58,450 nt of DNA from Streptomyces sp. AC558_RSS880 (GTDB taxonomy: Bacteria; Actinomycetota; Actinomycetes; Streptomycetales; Streptomycetaceae). The DNA is taken from assembly GCF_019049255.1 (NCBI RefSeq), contig NZ_JAGMUJ010000077.1, positions 1-58,450 of the forward strand, given 5' to 3'. The notes below the pieces were generated by a model. It did not search any database and was not told where the DNA came from. It saw only the letters and a list, made by a program, of their open reading frames with translations. Positions 1 to 7,707 of this stretch are shown piece after piece. Made by a program: the position numbers and the translations under genes. Each line of letters begins with the position of its first letter. Positions within the stretch are counted from its first letter, which is position 1.

Positions 1-97
1 CAGCAAAAATCAGCCCGCATCTCCAGCAGCACGAGCACCACAACCCGGCGGCCTGAAAACCGCTGGATACATGGGCAATGCAGGCGAAAACGACCTC

Positions 98-970
98 TCA
101 GACGCTGTTGGCGATGCGCTCGTGGTCCCGTTCGCCCTCGCGGGTCTGGATACCAGCGGCGAGCAGCTTGTGGGCGAGCTCGGTGACCTCATCGCCGAAC
201 GCCGCGAACAGGCCCTCGTTCTCAACGGCGTACGCCGCACGCGGAATCGGAGGCGCGACCGCGTCGACCGCAGCCTTGGTGATGGAGATCACCTCCGGCC
301 GGAGGCCGGCGATCCGTCGGGCGAGGGTGTCGACGAAGGAATCGAGTTCTGCGGCGGGCAGGGCACGGTTGATCAGGCCGTACCGTTCCGCGAGCTCCGC
401 GCCCACGAGTTCGGCGCCGAGGATGAGCTCCAGCGTGCGGGCCCTTCCCGCCAGGCGCGTCATGTTCACCGTGCCGCCGCCTCCGGGCAGGATCCCCATC
501 AAGGACTCCGGCTGCCCCTGCCCCGACGTGCCGATCGCCGCGAATCGCATGTCCAGGTACATGAAGAACTCGTTGCCCGCGCCGCGCGCGAAGCCCGCCA
601 GCTTGCCGATGGTGACCTGCGGCAGCGAGCGGACCTCCTCGCTCATCGCCTGGAGGATGTTCAGGCCTTCCGGGACGGTCGAGCCCGGCGCGGCCGCGAT
701 CGCAGCGCGAGTGGCTGCAGGCAGCGCGTCAGGGTCGGTGAGGTAGGCCATGTCGCCGTGCGCAATGAAGAACTCCGGGTCGGCGCTCTCGAAGACAATG
801 ACGCGGACGTCGGCGTCGTCCCGCACACGCGCGACGAATGCCCGGAGGGACGGCAGGAGGACCGCGTCCATCAGATTGAGCGGCGGGTGATCGATTGTCA
901 CCGTCGCGACCCCGTCCGAGACGTCGATCGTCAGGGCGGGAAGGTCTGCGTAGCTCATGAGGTGGCTCAT
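98..970 (-). CDS. Enoyl-CoA hydratase/isomerase (crotonase) family protein
   Basis: A 290-aa crotonase-fold protein; the family acts on acyl-CoA thioesters, usually as hydratase, isomerase or hydrolase in fatty or aromatic acid breakdown. The N-terminal strand pair (VATVTIDHPPLNLMD), the first oxyanion-hole segment (FFIAHGDMAYL) and the second (GAGNEFFMYLDMRFA) are all visible, followed by the PGGGGT segment near residue 160. The canonical catalytic Glu of the GxxPGxGGT region is Gly here, so it may not be a classical hydratase. The start is ATG 970 or the in-frame ATG at 958; neither has a clear Shine-Dalgarno. It is divergent from the TetR gene at 1111, and the 24-bp palindrome between them suggests TetR control. 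Family assignment is secure; the substrate is unknown. Confidence 0.85.
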   Translation of the reverse strand: MSHLMSYADLPALTIDVSDGVATVTIDHPPLNLMDAVLLPSLRAFVARVRDDADVRVIVFESADPEFFIAHGDMAYLTDPDALPAATRAAIAAAPGSTVPEGLNILQAMSEEVRSLPQVTIGKLAGFARGAGNEFFMYLDMRFAAIGTSGQGQPESLMGILPGGGGTVNMTRLAGRARTLELILGAELVGAELAERYGLINRALPAAELDSFVDTLARRIAGLRPEVISITKAAVDAVAPPIPRAAYAVENEGLFAAFGDEVTELAHKLLAAGIQTREGERDHERIANSV

Positions 971-982
971 TTCGCGGTAAGG

Positions 983-1004
983 GACGGCCCGCGACCGGGC
1001 CGTC
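983..1004. promoter_or_regulatory. Perfect 9-bp stem-loop in the leader of the crotonase gene
   Basis: GACGGCCCG (983-991) and CGGGCCGTC (996-1004) form a perfect stem with a 4-nt loop. It lies 12 nt upstream of the ATG of the crotonase gene on the minus strand, so it would sit in that mRNA's 5' leader where a ribosome-binding site would be expected. A translational effect or an internal terminator are both possible; neither is shown. Confidence 0.45.
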
Positions 1005-1083
1005 GGCTGGGGACAGCGTCGCGAATCTCAGCGTCGCGGCTGACACTGAGTATCAAGTTAGAATCCTGTACCCAAAGAAGCAA

Positions 1084-1107
1084 ACGAGTGTGTCGGAGTA
1101 CACTCGT
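1084..1107. promoter_or_regulatory. 24-bp palindromic operator, probable TetR site
   Basis: ACGAGTGT (1084-1091) and ACACTCGT (1100-1107) are perfect inverted arms separated by 8 bp. It lies directly in front of the ATG of the TetR gene and in the divergent region shared with the crotonase gene. Position and symmetry fit a TetR-family autoregulatory operator. It also overlaps a possible upstream GTG start at 1090, which argues for ATG 1111. Confidence 0.65.
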
Positions 1108-1110
1108 CCC

Positions 1111-1728
1111 ATGAGCGCAGCGCCAGTCGGTACCCGTGAGATCAGCCGCCACGCGGTGCGAGCAGAGCTGGCCCGCGTCGCGTTCAACCGGTTCTGCCTC
1201 ACCGGCTTCAACCAGGTCACCTTTACCGACCTCTCCGAAGCCGCCGGAGTGTCGCGGAGCACCTTCCTGCGCTACTTCGGCACCAAGGAAGACGTGGTCC
1301 TGTTCGTCTTCGACCCTGTCGGTGACGTCATCGCTGACGCGCTCGATGCCGACCGGGCCAACCAGGACGACTGGAGCAGGCTGCGCAACGCCCTGGAGTC
1401 AGCCGTGACGTTCCTCGTGCGCGACGTCCAGGAACTCGTGACGATCCTCGGCCTCATCGAGCAGACCCCGGCCCTGTGCGCACGCCTCCGCGAGAAGCAG
1501 GCTGAATGGCGACCAGGGATCGTCGCCCGACTGCAGGAGACGACCTCCTCGACCGACGGGTCATCGGTCATCGCCAACGTTCGCGTAGCGGCGGCGCTCG
1601 AATGCCTGTGGATCGTCCTCGGGCAATGGAGTGCGAGCGACGGCGAAGAGGACCTCGGCGAACTGCTGGACGCCGCGTTCGCCGCCTTCTCGACCCCGGC
1701 ATACCGGCAGACGGACGCTCCGTCGTAA
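1111..1728 (+). CDS. TetR/AcrR family transcriptional regulator
   Basis: A 205-aa one-component repressor. Residues about 15-60 form a TetR N-terminal helix-turn-helix (FTDLSEAAGVSRSTFLRYFGTKEDVVL), one of the clearest signatures in this stretch. The C-terminal ligand domain is helical and diverged. ATG 1111 is preferred to GTG 1090 because the latter lies inside the palindromic operator. The gene is divergent from the crotonase gene, so a ligand that is an acyl-CoA or its precursor is a reasonable inference. It is probably autoregulated through the operator. No gene follows on this strand for 1 kb. Confidence 0.85.
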   Translation: MSAAPVGTREISRHAVRAELARVAFNRFCLTGFNQVTFTDLSEAAGVSRSTFLRYFGTKEDVVLFVFDPVGDVIADALDADRANQDDWSRLRNALESAVTFLVRDVQELVTILGLIEQTPALCARLREKQAEWRPGIVARLQETTSSTDGSSVIANVRVAAALECLWIVLGQWSASDGEEDLGELLDAAFAAFSTPAYRQTDAPS

Positions 1729-1784
1729 AGGGCCGGGGCGGCGGCTTCCTCGGCGGTGCCGAAGCGTCCGAAAGGAGTGGTCGC

Positions 1785-1900
1785 TCAGCCGGCGGTGATC
1801 GCGTCGTCGGAGTCCAGCCCCGGCCGCGAGTGCAGGAGTGGGGTGTCGATCCGGCCGAAGCGGACGGTGTCCACGCGCAGCCGTGCGGGGCCGACGAGAC
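1785..1900 (-). pseudogene. Fragment of a short-chain dehydrogenase (C-terminal part)
   Basis: Reading the minus strand from about 1900 to a TGA at 1785-1787 gives a segment like the loop after the SDR active site (RLRVDTVRFGRIDTPLLHS, then GLDSDDAITAG and stop). Family members use IRVNxVxPGxxxTPL there and continue about 50 residues further. No upstream Rossmann region is found in frame, so this is a remnant. The match is short. Confidence 0.35.
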
Positions 1901-2002
1901 CTCCACAGCGCCTATCCGCGCAACCTCTAAGGAAGACGGATATCCAGATCATGTGATTCCACGACCGCCGCCCTGTCGGCCAGGAACTCGCGGTCCGGCT
2001 GA

Positions 2003-2200
2003 CGGAGTGGGCAGCCGGTCGGCGACGCAGCGACCGAACTCCGGCACATCCAGCTCATGCGGCGGATCACCGCTGCCGGCGAACCCCGGCAGCCCGACCG
2101 GGTGGGCCCGGATCCACTGGCCGAACGCGCCCAGCCCGGGCGGAAGGCGGTCGGACACCGCCATGCCCTGAACCAGGACGACGTCCGGCACGCCGGGGCA
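2003..2200 (-). pseudogene. Fragment of an alpha/beta hydrolase
   Basis: The minus strand encodes VVLVQGMAVSDRL and then PVGLPGFAGSGDPPHELDVPE. These correspond to the oxyanion-hole strand (VVLVHG) and the following PDLPGFGxSxKPP loop of alpha/beta hydrolases. The His of VHG is Gln and no nucleophile elbow (GxSxG) follows. The neighbouring frame carries the continuation, suggesting a frameshift. It is treated as decayed coding DNA. Confidence 0.4.
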
Positions 2201-2311
2201 TGGCCGACCGACGGACCGGCTGCGCATCCGTCCCCGCACCGATCGCACTCGTCCCCGCACCTGCGGAGTCGCCGAATGCCTGCCCTGTGCCGACTGCCCG
2301 TTCGCGGCAGC

Positions 2312-2413
2312 CCCGGGCAACCGCCCGGCCACATCCCTCACCGGGGTCTGCGGGGCGACGGTCACCAGGTCGGTGGTCATGATCGCGCGTACCTGTTGAG
2401 CCGTGGGGTCCTT
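2312..2413 (-). pseudogene. Fragment of a CBS-domain protein (N-terminus)
   Basis: On the minus strand, VRAIMTTDLVTVAPQTPVRD followed by VAGRLPG matches the start of a bacterial CBS-domain protein (VRDVMTTDVVTV.PDTPVKEVARLL). It runs directly into sequence resembling a broken hydrolase, so only the first half of one CBS motif survives. With the two neighbouring fragments, the 1 kb between 1729 and 2727 contains no intact gene that I can support. Confidence 0.35.
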
Positions 2414-2651
2414 CGTGCGTGTGCGGTCCCCGATGCGACGGACGGGGATGGGTCGCGTGACGCCAGTCGCATTCTTTCCCTGCCTCCCCGCTGTACCCGA
2501 CGCATCGCGGAAAGACTGTGGACGGTCACGTAATTCCCCAGGTGTCCGGTGGGGACATTGGCCGCCGGACGCCCAGGGCGTCCGGCGCCCTCGGATCGGA
2601 GCGGCTTCATGCCGTCCGGCAGCGCTTGTTCCACGGCCGAGCAACCGTAAG

Positions 2652-2666
2652 CGGATAGGTCATCCA
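2652..2666. promoter_or_regulatory. Upstream operator copy, CGGAT-N5-ATCCa
   Basis: CGGATAGGTCATCCA matches the palindrome in front of the downstream TetR gene at all but the last arm base. Its centre is 40 bp (about four helical turns) from the second copy at 2692, so two dimers could bind the same DNA face. Confidence 0.55.
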
Positions 2667-2691
2667 GTTGTGTGTTACGGTCCCCGACAAA

Positions 2692-2706
2692 CGGATGAGC
2701 TATCCG
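2692..2706. promoter_or_regulatory. Operator CGGAT-N5-ATCCG in the SDR promoter
   Basis: CGGATGAGCTATCCG is a perfect 5-bp-arm inverted repeat (6-bp arms counting flanking A/T), ending 21 nt before the ATG of the SDR gene. The same motif recurs immediately upstream of the TetR gene at 3680. Repression of both genes by that TetR is inferred. Confidence 0.65.
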
Positions 2707-2727
2707 TATGGCTGGGTGGAGGGGCAC

Positions 2728-3621
2728 ATGACGAAGAAGGCAGCTGTGGTCACGGCGGGGACAGCCGGTATCGGGCTGGAGACGGCCCTGGGGCTGGCCG
2801 ACGCCGGGCTCTCCGTCACCGTGGTCGGACGCAATGCCGACAGGGGTGCCCAGGCGGTCGACCGAATCAACGCGATGAACCCGGCCCATCCCGCACGGTT
2901 CCTGCCCGCCGACCTCGGCTCGCTCGACCAGGTGCGCGCACTCGCCGACCAGATCGCCGCCGAGCATGCCACCTCTGGCGACCCGCTGACCGTGCTGGTC
3001 AACAACGTCGGTGCGATGTTCCCGGAGCGACAGACCCTGGACGGGATCGAAGCGTCGTTCCTCGTCAACCACCTCTCGCCGTACCTGCTGACGGAACTGC
3101 TCCTGCCCACGCTGACGACCGACGCGCCCAGCAGGATCGTGAACGTGACATCGGGTGCGGTCAGGGCTGCGAAGAGGTCCTTCGACGCCGTCGAGCCGCC
3201 CGGCGGCTACTACGGCTTCCACTGGTACGGCCGCGCCAAGCTCGCCAACCTCGCCTACACGCTCGACCTTGCCACCCGGCTCCAGGGCACGGCCGTCTCT
3301 GTCTTCGCCGCCGACCCCGGAGGCGCCGCGACCGACATGACCAACGGCACCATGACCCACCCGAAGATCGTCTCACCAGCCCTGCGGCTGCTGTGGCCGC
3401 TGGTACGCCGCAAGTTCGAACGCTCTACTTCGGGTCCGGCGTCCCTGGCTGCCCGGCCCTCGATCGTCGCCGCCACCGACGCCGCCCTTACGGGCCGGAC
3501 CGGCATCGTCATCGGAGCCCGGACCCACCCGGTGACACCTCCGCGCGCAGCCACAGACCCCCGCGTCGCCCAGGACGTGCGTCGGCTCAGCGAACGGTAC
3601 GCACCCCTCACGGCAACCTGA
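2728..3621 (+). CDS. Short-chain dehydrogenase/reductase (SDR)
   Basis: A 297-aa NAD(P)-dependent oxidoreductase. The N-terminal Rossmann motif is TAGTAGIG, followed by the NNVGAM loop (NNAG position), catalytic Ser in NVTSGAV and the catalytic YGRAK (YxxxK) pair near residue 180. The profile resembles retinol-dehydrogenase-like or protochlorophyllide-reductase-like SDRs, whose substrates vary widely. ATG 2728 has a good GGAGGGG ribosome-binding site; upstream in-frame starts lie inside the operators. A TetR gene sharing its operator follows 58 bp downstream on the same strand, so the SDR is probably its target. The substrate is not inferable. Confidence 0.88.
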   Translation: MTKKAAVVTAGTAGIGLETALGLADAGLSVTVVGRNADRGAQAVDRINAMNPAHPARFLPADLGSLDQVRALADQIAAEHATSGDPLTVLVNNVGAMFPERQTLDGIEASFLVNHLSPYLLTELLLPTLTTDAPSRIVNVTSGAVRAAKRSFDAVEPPGGYYGFHWYGRAKLANLAYTLDLATRLQGTAVSVFAADPGGAATDMTNGTMTHPKIVSPALRLLWPLVRRKFERSTSGPASLAARPSIVAATDAALTGRTGIVIGARTHPVTPPRAATDPRVAQDVRRLSERYAPLTAT

Positions 3622-3658
3622 CCCGCCAAGCGGTACGGGTGCCGGCGGCGGCATCATC

Positions 3659-3673
3659 CGGATGGGTCATCCG
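3659..3673. promoter_or_regulatory. Operator CGGAT-N5-ATCCG in front of the TetR gene
   Basis: CGGATGGGTCATCCG is a perfect inverted repeat placed 7 bp before ATG 3680. It matches the two copies in the SDR promoter and overlaps a possible ATG at 3662, making that start unlikely. Negative autoregulation is the simplest reading. Confidence 0.65.
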
Positions 3674-3679
3674 ATTAGC

Positions 3680-4267
3680 ATGTCCCCCATGACGACGCCC
3701 CTTCGCAAGGACGCGGCCCGCAACTGGGACCGGATCGTCGCTGTCGCCCGTGCCCTCGTCGACCAGGGCACACCCCTGCAACTGAACGATGTCGCCGGCC
3801 GCGCCGGACTCGGAGTCGGCACTGTCTACCGCCACTTCGCCACCCCTGAGGCGCTGCTGGAGACCGTCGCCACTCCCTGCCTGGAAGCCCTGGCCGCCCA
3901 CGGCCGGCAGGCGCTGGCCGACACCGACCCCCGGCGCGCCCTCGAAGCCTTCTTGTTCCGCACCGTCGAAGCGCAGGTCACCGATGCGTCCCTGGCCCCG
4001 GTCGCCGCCGCAGCCACCGACACCTTGCCCCGCACCACGGAACTCAAAGAGATGCTTCAGTCGGTCGGCACCGCACTCTTCGACCGGGCGCGCGCCGCCG
4101 GGGCGGTCCGACGTGACCTGGCCGCCACCGACCTCGTCCCGCTCATGTGCGGCATCGCCTACTCCGTCGACGTTCATGGCGGCACCCCCGCCGACCGGCT
4201 CGACACCGCACGCCGCTACTTGGCCGCACTCCTCGAAGGACTGCGTGCCACGCCTCAGCACCCGTGA
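3680..4267 (+). CDS. TetR/AcrR family transcriptional regulator
   Basis: A 195-aa repressor. The N-terminal HTH runs from about residue 15 to 60 (LNDVAGRAGLGVGTVYRHFATPEALL), the standard TetR helix 2-3 signature. The C-terminus resembles the SbtR-like TetR ligand domain (LVPLMCGIAYSVD). ATG 3680 and ATG 3689 are the candidate starts; neither has a Shine-Dalgarno, and the operator ends 6 nt upstream, so the mRNA may be nearly leaderless. Three matching operators (two before the SDR, one here) make this regulator-target pair well supported. About 215 bp of apparently non-coding sequence follows. Confidence 0.85.
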   Translation: MSPMTTPLRKDAARNWDRIVAVARALVDQGTPLQLNDVAGRAGLGVGTVYRHFATPEALLETVATPCLEALAAHGRQALADTDPRRALEAFLFRTVEAQVTDASLAPVAAAATDTLPRTTELKEMLQSVGTALFDRARAAGAVRRDLAATDLVPLMCGIAYSVDVHGGTPADRLDTARRYLAALLEGLRATPQHP

Positions 4268-4482
4268 GAACACCGCACGCGCACTGGCCGAGGTGATCCG
4301 AGTACCCTCCGCCGGTGTGGTCAGTCCGATCGCCGACAGCAGACGGCTGCCCGCCCCAACGCCTGCATGGCGCCCAGGTCCGCGACCGCCGTCCCCCTGG
4401 GGAACCGTGACCACGAGGGTGGGGAACTCCGTGACGCGGAACCGGCCGAAAGCGGGGGACTCCATGACCGTCGACAAGACCG

Positions 4483-5496
4483 TCAGGGAAGCGGAATCCC
4501 GCACGGATGGCCGCGGAGACCGGCAACCGGGATGGGCGCGACGCGGCGGTCCGGCGAGGTGGGGGAGTGACGCCGAGGCCGACCGGAGGGCGCTGGTGCG
4601 AGCCTCACGCGCCGCGCACCAGGGCAGTCGTCCAGCTGAGTCTGCTCCGCCTCGCTCAGCTCGAGCCCGGCCGCCTTGGCGGAGTCCTGGATCGATGCCG
4701 GGCGGCTGGCGCCCGGCACCGGGATCACCGCCGGGGAGCGGGCCAGCAGCCAAGCCAGGGCGATCTGCTGCGGGCTGACGCCGTGCACGGACGCGATGCG
4801 GTGGAAGGCGGTGCTCGCGGCGGTCGGGCCGCGGGTGCCGTCCAGGGAGCTTCGGGAGATGCCGCCCAGTGGGCTCCAGGGCAGGAAGGCCAGCCCCAAC
4901 CGGGTGCTCAGCCGCAGCTCGGGCTCACTGTCGCGAACCGCCGGTGAGTACTGGTTCTGTACGGAGACGAGGCCGTCGCCGAGGATCGCGTGCGCCTCGC
5001 GGATCTGGCCGACGGTGACGTTGGAGATCCCGGCGGCGCGGATGGTGCCGGCGTCGAGCAGCTCGCGCAGCGCGCCCACGGACTCCGCCCAGGGCACGGC
5101 TGGATCCGGCTTGTGCAGCTGGTACAGGCCGATGGCCTCCACACCCAGGCGCTTCAGGGACGCCTCGGCGGCGCGCTTGAGGTGGCCGGGGGTGGCGTTG
5201 ACGGTCCAGCTGCCGTCGCCGGGGCGGCCGCGGCCGCCCTTCGTGGCGACGAGCAGGTGGGAGGTGTCCCCGCCGTAGCGGGCCAGGGCGCGGGCGATGA
5301 GGAGTTCGTTGTGGCCGGCTTCGCCGGCGTGCCAGTGGTAGCTGTCGGCGGTGTCGATGAGCGTGACCCCGGCGTCCAGGGCGGCGTGGATGGTGGCGAT
5401 GGCCCGCTGTTCGTCCGGGCGGTGCTCGATGGACAGGGGCATGGCGCCCAGGCCGACGGCGCTCACGGCAGTGTCTCCGACGGTGCGGTACTGCAT
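4483..5496 (-). CDS. Aldo/keto reductase with an atypical C-terminal tail
   Basis: This is an AKR-superfamily NADPH-dependent oxidoreductase. The (alpha/beta)8-barrel residues are in place: DTADSY (Asp and Tyr), ATKGG (Lys), LYQLHKPD (His) and the cofactor segment VIPVPGAS. Family proteins of this type end soon after the LELSEAEQ helix at about residue 285. Here about 50 further Pro/Arg-rich residues follow with no family resemblance, so the native stop has probably been lost to a frameshift or rearrangement. It lies 14 bp downstream of the epimerase gene on the same strand and is probably cotranscribed with it. The catalytic barrel is intact. The 215 bp beyond its 3' end hold nothing I recognise. 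Confidence 0.85.
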   Translation of the reverse strand: MQYRTVGDTAVSAVGLGAMPLSIEHRPDEQRAIATIHAALDAGVTLIDTADSYHWHAGEAGHNELLIARALARYGGDTSHLLVATKGGRGRPGDGSWTVNATPGHLKRAAEASLKRLGVEAIGLYQLHKPDPAVPWAESVGALRELLDAGTIRAAGISNVTVGQIREAHAILGDGLVSVQNQYSPAVRDSEPELRLSTRLGLAFLPWSPLGGISRSSLDGTRGPTAASTAFHRIASVHGVSPQQIALAWLLARSPAVIPVPGASRPASIQDSAKAAGLELSEAEQTQLDDCPGARRVRLAPAPSGRPRRHSPTSPDRRVAPIPVAGLRGHPCGIPLP

Positions 5497-5510
5497 GGTG
5501 TGTCCGTTCC

Positions 5511-6452
5511 TCAGGAGGTGGGGGCGGCGGCTGTGGCGAGGGCTTCGGCGACGACGCCGGGGAGCCAGTCGGTGGTGCGGGAGAAGGAGAAGCCCAGTCC
5601 CTTCGCGCGGGCGTTGCTCATGGCGTAGTGGCGGTCGAAAGAGAACGGCGAGGCCGGCTCGCCCGCGGCGACGCTGCGGTACGCGGCCTCCCTGCCGGCC
5701 TGTACGGCGATGACAGCACCGAGGCCGTAGACGTCAAGTGGGCCGTCGGAGCAGGCGTTGACCGGGCCGGTGGCATCGGTGAGCGTGGCCGCCCACCGCA
5801 GCAGCTCCGCCAGCTCCTCGTAGTGGACGAAGACCGTGGGCAGCGCCTCGGCGTGCACGGTGATCTCTGTACCGTGGGTGATGCGCTCGGTGTAGTGCCT
5901 GAGCCGGCCGGTGAACTCCGCCGCGCCGCCACCGAGGACGTGGGCGCTGCGTACGGCGGCGAAAGCGAACCCGTGGTGCTGGGCGAGGACGGCCTCCGCC
6001 TGGCGCTTGCCTTCAGCGTAATGCGCCTGAAGGTACGCCGCGTCGTGCCAGGGCAGGTCCATCCGCACCAGCCAGGTGGCCGGATCAACCGTCTCCTCAG
6101 GCACCGATGTCCCGGGCGGGACCGCAGGCAGCACGGCGGTTGCCGGATCGTAGACCTCGATCGTGGAGGTCATGACGTAGCGCCGGGTGCGGCCGCTGAA
6201 GGCACGGGCGGCGATCGCGGCCTGCACCGGGGTGTAGCAGACCTGGTCCACGACCACATCGAAGCTGCGAGACCCCAGCGCGGCGATCAGGGCAGCCTCG
6301 TCATCACGATCGGCAACGAGGTGCTCGATCCCTGTCGGCGGCGGGGTGGAGCCGCGGTTGATCACAGTGACCCGGTGTCCTGTTGCCTGCAGGCGCTGCA
6401 CCAGGACCTTGCCGAAATAGCGGCTTCCGCCGATCACGCAGATCCTTTTCAT
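5511..6452 (-). CDS. NAD-dependent epimerase/dehydratase family protein
   Basis: A 313-aa extended-SDR-like protein. The Rossmann motif is VIGGSRYFG near the N-terminus, followed by VINRG after strand 2, which suits NADP binding. The central region carries YVMTSTIEVYDPA. The motif pattern resembles bacterial proteins related to chloroplast stem-loop-binding/epimerase-like oxidoreductases; the exact reaction is unknown. The start is the MKRICVIGG methionine at 6452, not the in-frame ATG 27 bp upstream, because the Rossmann strand begins there. It is first in a two-gene operon with the aldo/keto reductase and divergent from the LysR gene 70 bp away, which probably controls it. Confidence 0.82.
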   Translation of the reverse strand: MKRICVIGGSRYFGKVLVQRLQATGHRVTVINRGSTPPPTGIEHLVADRDDEAALIAALGSRSFDVVVDQVCYTPVQAAIAARAFSGRTRRYVMTSTIEVYDPATAVLPAVPPGTSVPEETVDPATWLVRMDLPWHDAAYLQAHYAEGKRQAEAVLAQHHGFAFAAVRSAHVLGGGAAEFTGRLRHYTERITHGTEITVHAEALPTVFVHYEELAELLRWAATLTDATGPVNACSDGPLDVYGLGAVIAVQAGREAAYRSVAAGEPASPFSFDRHYAMSNARAKGLGFSFSRTTDWLPGVVAEALATAAAPTS

Positions 6453-6522
6453 GCCCCCATCCTGAACACCTACAGTCATCAGCAGAAGTGCCCAACCACT
6501 GGCTACGTATTAAGGATTACTG

Positions 6523-7458
6523 TTGATCGATGTGCAGCGGCTCCGTGTCCTGCGGACCGTGGCCGAACACGGCAGCTTCAACCAGGCGGCCGCGGCCCTC
6601 CACCTCACCCCTTCAGCCGTCTCCCAGCACGTCGCCGCACTCGAGCGCAGCCTCGGTGCCCAGGTCGTCGCGCGCAGTACCCGCGGAGTCACCCTGACCC
6701 CGGCCGGCCGGATCATGGTCGGGGCTGCCGAGTCGGTCGCCGCGGAGCTCGCACACGCCCAGCAGCAAGTCGATCAACTCGGCAGCGGCCGCACCCAGAT
6801 CACCATCGCCACCTTCACCAGCGGAGGCAGGCTCCTTCTGCCCGGCGCACTCACCCGCCTGGCCACCGCCCACCCCGACACCGTGGTCCACGTCAGGGAA
6901 GCCGAGCCCGAAGACAGCCTGCCGCTGGTCCGCCAGGGCGCCGTAGACCTCGCACTCGCCTACCACTTCGACGGCCCGCTGCCCGGCCGGCTCGGCCCGA
7001 CCCCCAGCCTGGCGTGGACGGCACTCCTTGAAGACCCCCTGCATGTCGTCCTGCCCGACGCCCACCCCCTGGCCGACCGAGAGTCACTCGACATCGCCGA
7101 GCTGGCCGCCGAGCCCTGGGTGCTCGGCTGCCTCAAGACCGAGGCTTACCTGCGCCGTTACGCCGAACGTGCCGGTTTCGACCCAGATGTGCGCAGCACG
7201 ACGACCGACTACTTCTTCGCCCGCTCGCTCGTCGCCGCGGGCCTGGGAATCTCACTGATCCCCTCCATCGCGCAGACCCCTCAGGTGGCGGGAGTGCGCA
7301 CCGTCCCGATCGTGCCGCCGGTTCCGACCCGGCACATCGGCGTCGCCACCATCCTCCGCCGCAGCCTCCCCCAGGTCATGGCACTGATACGAGCCCTCCA
7401 GCAACAGGCGGCAGCGCTGGACGAAACTGACCCGCGCCCCACGACGTGGCCCAACTGA
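6523..7458 (+). CDS. LysR family transcriptional regulator
   Basis: A 311-aa regulator with an N-terminal winged HTH (residues 1-60: FNQAAAALHLTPSAVSQHVAALERSLG) and a C-terminal periplasmic-binding-like effector domain (ITIATFTSGG onward). The start is TTG at 6523, supported by AAGGA at 6512-6516 with 6-nt spacing. It faces the epimerase/AKR operon across a 70-bp divergent promoter, the classical arrangement in which a LysR protein controls its neighbour and itself. A bidirectional terminator lies 135 bp past its stop. Confidence 0.9.
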   Translation: MIDVQRLRVLRTVAEHGSFNQAAAALHLTPSAVSQHVAALERSLGAQVVARSTRGVTLTPAGRIMVGAAESVAAELAHAQQQVDQLGSGRTQITIATFTSGGRLLLPGALTRLATAHPDTVVHVREAEPEDSLPLVRQGAVDLALAYHFDGPLPGRLGPTPSLAWTALLEDPLHVVLPDAHPLADRESLDIAELAAEPWVLGCLKTEAYLRRYAERAGFDPDVRSTTTDYFFARSLVAAGLGISLIPSIAQTPQVAGVRTVPIVPPVPTRHIGVATILRRSLPQVMALIRALQQQAAALDETDPRPTTWPN

Positions 7459-7592
7459 TCCATACGCAGCCGAGGAAGACCGTGGTTCTGGGAAGGCTCC
7501 GGGGTGGGCGACAAGGACGACGCCGTGGCGGAGAGGTGGACGCCGGCGCGTCCGGCCATCAGGCGTTTCTGCAGCTCGGCATCGGCAATGCG

Positions 7593-7628
7593 GCCTTCGC
7601 CTGCCCCGGGCCCGGGGCAGGCGAAGGC
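7593..7628. terminator. Bidirectional intrinsic terminator (perfect 18-bp arms)
   Basis: A 36-bp perfect palindrome centred on GGGCCC, with arm GCCTTCGCCTGCCCCGGG. It lies between the convergent LysR gene (stop 7458) and TetR gene (stop 7708). Long GC-rich hairpins without a U-tract are common Streptomyces terminators. The rest of the 250-bp gap shows nothing recognisable. Confidence 0.8.
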
Positions 7629-7707
7629 GTGACGGGGCCGACCCGGCCCCGGACGGAGGCCGAGTGGTGCCGGGGATACGGCCGGCCCGCGTCTCCGTCC
7701 GTACGGG

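Noticed and set aside
1729..2650. Several 60-220-aa open frames on both strands
   Set aside because: They show no start signals or family motifs beyond the three short fragments reported.
4268..4482. Possible short gene between TetR and the aldo/keto reductase
   Set aside because: A minus-strand stretch reads like protein (FGRFRVTEFPTLVVTVP), but no family, start or stop could be supported.
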